Part shown: piece by piece, positions 61,215-64,000 of the stretch
Layout of the letters: every line of letters starts with the position of its first letter
Numbering within the stretch: the stretch's first letter is position 1
Assembly: GCF_001571385.1 (NCBI RefSeq)
Contig: NZ_BCNW01000001.1
Span: 620,001-684,000, forward strand
Length of the DNA: 64,000 bases
Source of the DNA: Methanofollis ethanolicus
Lineage (GTDB): Archaea > Halobacteriota > Methanomicrobia > Methanomicrobiales > Methanofollaceae
Direction: 5' to 3'
The notes under the pieces: model-generated
Databases searched by the model: none
The model's input: the letters and a program-made list of their open reading frames with translations, nothing else
What the model was told of the DNA's origin: nothing
Translations under genes and position numbers: made by a program

Positions 61215-63230
61215 TTACTGCTCACCTCCAAGGAGGAATGCATCGATCTGCGCAACGATCTGCGGAGTGGTGAAGTGCTGCATGTAGATCGCACCGCCGG
61301 GGCAGAAGCCACCGCAGGTACCGCAGCCCTTGCACTTTGCTTCGGTGACGTGCATGACCTGCCTGCCGTCCTTCTCGATGAGGTCGAGTGCGGAGTACGG
61401 GCAGAGGCTGATGCACATGCCGCAGCCTGCGCACTTGTCTTCCATACACTGGGCGAAGTACGGTTCGAGTTCGACCTTGCCCGTGTGGATCGGGATGGAT
61501 GCTGCGGATGCCGCACCCTCGGCCTGGGCGACTGTGTCGGGGATATCCTTGGGGCCCTGACAGACACCGGCAAGGAAGACGCCGGCGGTCGTGGTTCCGC
61601 AGGGGTTGAGCTTCGGGTGGGCCTCAAGGAGCCAGCCGTCCTGCGAGCAGGAGACGCCGAAGAGGTGTCTGACGTGGTCGGTCTCGGCGGTCGGTTGAAC
61701 GGCGGCGGCGAGCACTACCATATCGGCCTCAAGGTCGACGGGCCTGCCGAGGAGGGTGTCCTCTGCATATACGTGGAGGTTCTTCGTCTTCGCGTCCTCA
61801 AGGACGTTGGCGACACGGCCGCGGATGAACTTTGCGCCCTCGTTCTGGATACGGTAGTAGAACTCCTCGTACATCTTGCCGAAGGACCTGATGTCCATGT
61901 AGAAGATGTAGGGGATGCATCCGGGGATCTTCTCCATGATCTGATGGGCGTGCTTGAGCGAGTACATGCAGCAGAACCGGCTGCAGTACGGCTTGCCGAC
62001 GCCGGTGTTGTCACGGGAGCCTGCACAGAGGATGAAGGCGACCTTCATCGGGGTCTTGCCGTCGGACGGGCGGATCAGGTGGCCGCCGGTCGGGCCGGAC
62101 GCGCAGATGAGCCGTTCAAACTCGAGCGAGGTGATGACGTTTTCGAACTGCTGGTAGCCCCACTCGCGCTTCTTCTCGATCGGGAAGGCGTCATAGCCGG
62201 TGGCGAGGATGATGGTGCCGACCTTGACGGTCTCGAAGGTGTCCTGCATCTCGAGGTCGATGGCCTTCTTCTCACCGCATGCCTCGACACAGAGGCCGCA
62301 CTTCACACACGCGTCGAAGTCGACCGTGTAGATCAGAGGGACGACCTGCGGGTGGTAGATGTAGATGGCCTTTCTCGGCTTCATGCCGAACTCGAAGGGG
62401 TTCGGCTTGATGACCGGACAGACGGCGTCACAGTCGCCGCAGCCGTTGCAGCCGCCGCCGATGATGCCTTTTGCCGCGGCCTCGGTCGGGCTCATAACAC
62501 CGCGGGCCTTCTTCCTGAGGGTGATGTCGAAGTTGCCGATGTAGCCGTCGACCGCCTCGACCTCGGTGTAGGTGTGGAGCTCGATGTTCGGGTGACGCCC
62601 GACGTCCACCATCTTCGGAGTGAGGATGCACTGGGAGCAGTCGAGGGTCGGGAAGGTCTTGTCGAGCTGGGACATGCGCCCGCCGACTGTCGGCTGCTTT
62701 TCGATGAGGTAGGTCTTGATCCCGGCGTTTGCAAGGTCGAGTGCGGCCTGGATGCCGCCGACACCTGCGCCGACGACCATGGCGGCGTGCTCGACGGGCA
62801 CGCTCTTCGGGTAGAGGTCCTCGAGGAGTCTCGCCTTGGCGACGGCAATGTTGATGGCGTCCTTTGCCTTGGCGGTGGCCCCCTCATGGTCGTGCATGTG
62901 AACCCACGAGTTCTGGTCACGGATGTTTGCCATCTCGAACCTGAACGGGTTCAGGCCGCCTTCCTTTGTGGCCGTCCTGAAGGTCGGCTCGTGGAGACGG
63001 GGCGTGCATGCGGCGACGACGATGCCGGTGAGGTCGTGCTCCTTGATGGCGTCGATGATCTTCGACTGGCCTGGCGTCGAGCACATGTACTGGTAGTCAT
63101 CCGCGACGATGACGCCCGGGAGGGTCTTTGCGTATTCCTTGACGGCCCCCACGTCGATAGTTCCCGCGATGTTGGTGCCGCAGTGGCACACGAATACACC
63201 TATTCTTGGCTGTTTTTTCTCTTCTGCCAT
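61215..63230 (-). CDS. hdrA: CoB-CoM heterodisulfide reductase subunit A
   Basis: 671 residues from ATG 63230 (GGGAGGGAAATAC upstream). HdrA is the flavin-bifurcating subunit that splits electrons between ferredoxin and the heterodisulfide. VGVFVCHCGTNIAGTI-like N-terminus, FAD-binding VGAGVGGIQAALDLANAG at about 150, and several cluster motifs: GCNGCGDCDAVCP, CVKCGLCVEACG, CSRFCCMYSLK, CAGCGMCISLCP and CKGCGTCGGFCPGG. Together with MvhD and HdrB it forms the usual module. Confidence 0.96.
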   Translation of the reverse strand: MAEEKKQPRIGVFVCHCGTNIAGTIDVGAVKEYAKTLPGVIVADDYQYMCSTPGQSKIIDAIKEHDLTGIVVAACTPRLHEPTFRTATKEGGLNPFRFEMANIRDQNSWVHMHDHEGATAKAKDAINIAVAKARLLEDLYPKSVPVEHAAMVVGAGVGGIQAALDLANAGIKTYLIEKQPTVGGRMSQLDKTFPTLDCSQCILTPKMVDVGRHPNIELHTYTEVEAVDGYIGNFDITLRKKARGVMSPTEAAAKGIIGGGCNGCGDCDAVCPVIKPNPFEFGMKPRKAIYIYHPQVVPLIYTVDFDACVKCGLCVEACGEKKAIDLEMQDTFETVKVGTIILATGYDAFPIEKKREWGYQQFENVITSLEFERLICASGPTGGHLIRPSDGKTPMKVAFILCAGSRDNTGVGKPYCSRFCCMYSLKHAHQIMEKIPGCIPYIFYMDIRSFGKMYEEFYYRIQNEGAKFIRGRVANVLEDAKTKNLHVYAEDTLLGRPVDLEADMVVLAAAVQPTAETDHVRHLFGVSCSQDGWLLEAHPKLNPCGTTTAGVFLAGVCQGPKDIPDTVAQAEGAASAASIPIHTGKVELEPYFAQCMEDKCAGCGMCISLCPYSALDLIEKDGRQVMHVTEAKCKGCGTCGGFCPGGAIYMQHFTTPQIVAQIDAFLLGGEQ

Positions 63231-63243
63231 GTATTTCCCTCCC

Positions 63244-64000
63244 TTACAGGATCTTGTCCAGGAATGGCTTACAGTCGATGCCGTGGAGGTCAAGCGCCAG
63301 TTCCTGCGGACTCATTCCCTGGGCAAGGCCCAGCAGTTCGTTGTAGTGGAGCACAGGGATCTGCCACTCGATACCGAACTTCTCTTTGATCTCGATCTGG
63401 CCGCGGTCGAACTGGAGCTGGCAGAAGGGGCAGACTTCGGTGATTGCGTCCGCGCCGACTTCGTTGATGTTGGTCAGCTTCTCGTTCGTGATGTCCAGGG
63501 AGTGGGCAAGGTCGAAGCCGCGGACACCGCCGCCTGCACCGCAGCACTGCATCTTGTTGCGGTACTGAACCGGTTCCGCACCGAGGGCGGCGACGAGTTC
63601 CTCGATCCACATCGGGTTCTCGGAGTCGGTAAAGCGGCGCTCCTTGATGGGCTTGAGAAGGTGGCAGCCGTAGTGGACGGCAATCTTCGTGCCGTCGAGG
63701 GGCCTGACGACTGACTCACGGATCTTGTCGGGTCCGCAGATCTTGCTGTCATAGTAGAGCTCGGCGAGGTGGTACACGTCGATCGAGCCCTTGAATTCCA
63801 TGTCGATCTCGGAGAGGACTTCGTTAACGCCGTCGCGGAGTTCGTCGTCTTCCTTGAGGCGCTCGTTGACCTCGTAGATCGACTTGTAGCAGCCGTTGCA
63901 GATGAGGGCGATGTCCTTGTTCATCTGCTCGGCGAGGACGATGTTTCTGGCTGCCATCGCATACCAGACGTTCAGGTCGACAGCGCCGAACGCGCCCGGT
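63244..64000 (-). CDS. hdrB: CoB-CoM heterodisulfide reductase subunit B, 5' truncated by window edge
   Basis: The frame is open to the right edge; the residues before the internal ATG at 63957 read PGAFGAVDLNVWYA, a normal HdrB stretch, so the start lies outside. Two CCG-type motifs bind the noncubane [4Fe-4S] clusters that cleave the heterodisulfide; visible are CNGCYKS, HYGCHLL, MQCCGAGGG and VCPFCQLQFD. hdrC is presumably upstream, beyond the window. Starts an operon that continues through hdrA, mvhD and fwdDBAC. Confidence 0.95.
   Translation of the reverse strand, partial: PGAFGAVDLNVWYAMAARNIVLAEQMNKDIALICNGCYKSIYEVNERLKEDDELRDGVNEVLSEIDMEFKGSIDVYHLAELYYDSKICGPDKIRESVVRPLDGTKIAVHYGCHLLKPIKERRFTDSENPMWIEELVAALGAEPVQYRNKMQCCGAGGGVRGFDLAHSLDITNEKLTNINEVGADAITEVCPFCQLQFDRGQIEIKEKFGIEWQIPVLHYNELLGLAQGMSPQELALDLHGIDCKPFLDKIL

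Overview
The window is about 61 % G+C archaeal DNA from a hydrogenotrophic methanogen, most likely of the order Methanomicrobiales (Methanofollis/Methanoculleus type). The reasons are a nearly complete set of CO2-reduction genes (fwd, mtd, mer, mtr, mcr, hdr, mvhD), archaeal-only ribosomal proteins (S4e, L19e, L32e), an archaeal RNase P subunit, TATA-type promoters, a coenzyme F390 synthetase and PGF-CTERM-like surface proteins. The genus is an inference from gene content; no rRNA is present.

Layout. 1-9.3 kb: the 3' end of a secreted VWA protein, tRNA-Arg(TCG), a dUTPase/dCTP-deaminase relative overlapping an nrpR-type nitrogen regulator, a divergent tubulin/FtsZ-like protein, mer, a GalT-like transferase, and the divergent pair mtd / tfx. 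9.3-24.3 kb: an apparently structured ~500-nt leader, then one long ribosomal protein operon (L3-L4-L23-L2-S19-L22-S3-L29-RNase P p29-S17-L14-L24-S4e-L5-S14-L6-region S8-L6-L32e-L19e-L18-S5-L30-L15) ending in secY, adkA, an EMC3/TMCO1-type membrane protein and cmk. 24.3-34 kb: an accessory stretch with an IS200/IS605-like end relic, an AEC permease, a YwbE-like protein, F390 synthetase, a frameshifted Nudix gene, trpF, a flavodoxin fusion, and the lemA/DUF2207 pair. Two ~350-bp MITE-like elements with 17-bp terminal inverted repeats and 3-bp target duplications lie here in opposite orientation. 34-45 kb: four overlapping genes for surface proteins (beta-propellers, an alpha/alpha-toroid fused to a BtuF domain, and DUF4430/transcobalamin-like domains), beside btuC-btuD and a TIM-barrel gene. 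This looks like a corrinoid (vitamin B12-type) capture and uptake island.

45-64 kb: the core methanogenesis cluster, all on the minus strand. Read in transcription order it is hdrB(partial)-hdrA-mvhD-fwdD-fwdB-fwdA-fwdC, then mcrB-D-C-G-A, then mtrE-D-C-B-A-F-[A:G fusion]-H. The genes cover CO2 activation, methyl transfer to coenzyme M, methane release, and heterodisulfide reduction coupled to ferredoxin reduction. mer and mtd, for the intermediate C1 reductions, sit at the other end of the window.

Most notable observations: (1) a second MtrA corrinoid domain, almost identical to the first, fused to MtrG inside the mtr operon; (2) a surface operon that combines all the folds used by animal transcobalamin/intrinsic factor with a bacterial-type BtuF module; (3) a MITE pair with exact target duplications; (4) a long structured leader ahead of rpl3; (5) a dCTP-deaminase-family protein lacking the deaminase glutamate. 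All statements rest on reading the sequence; no database search was run.
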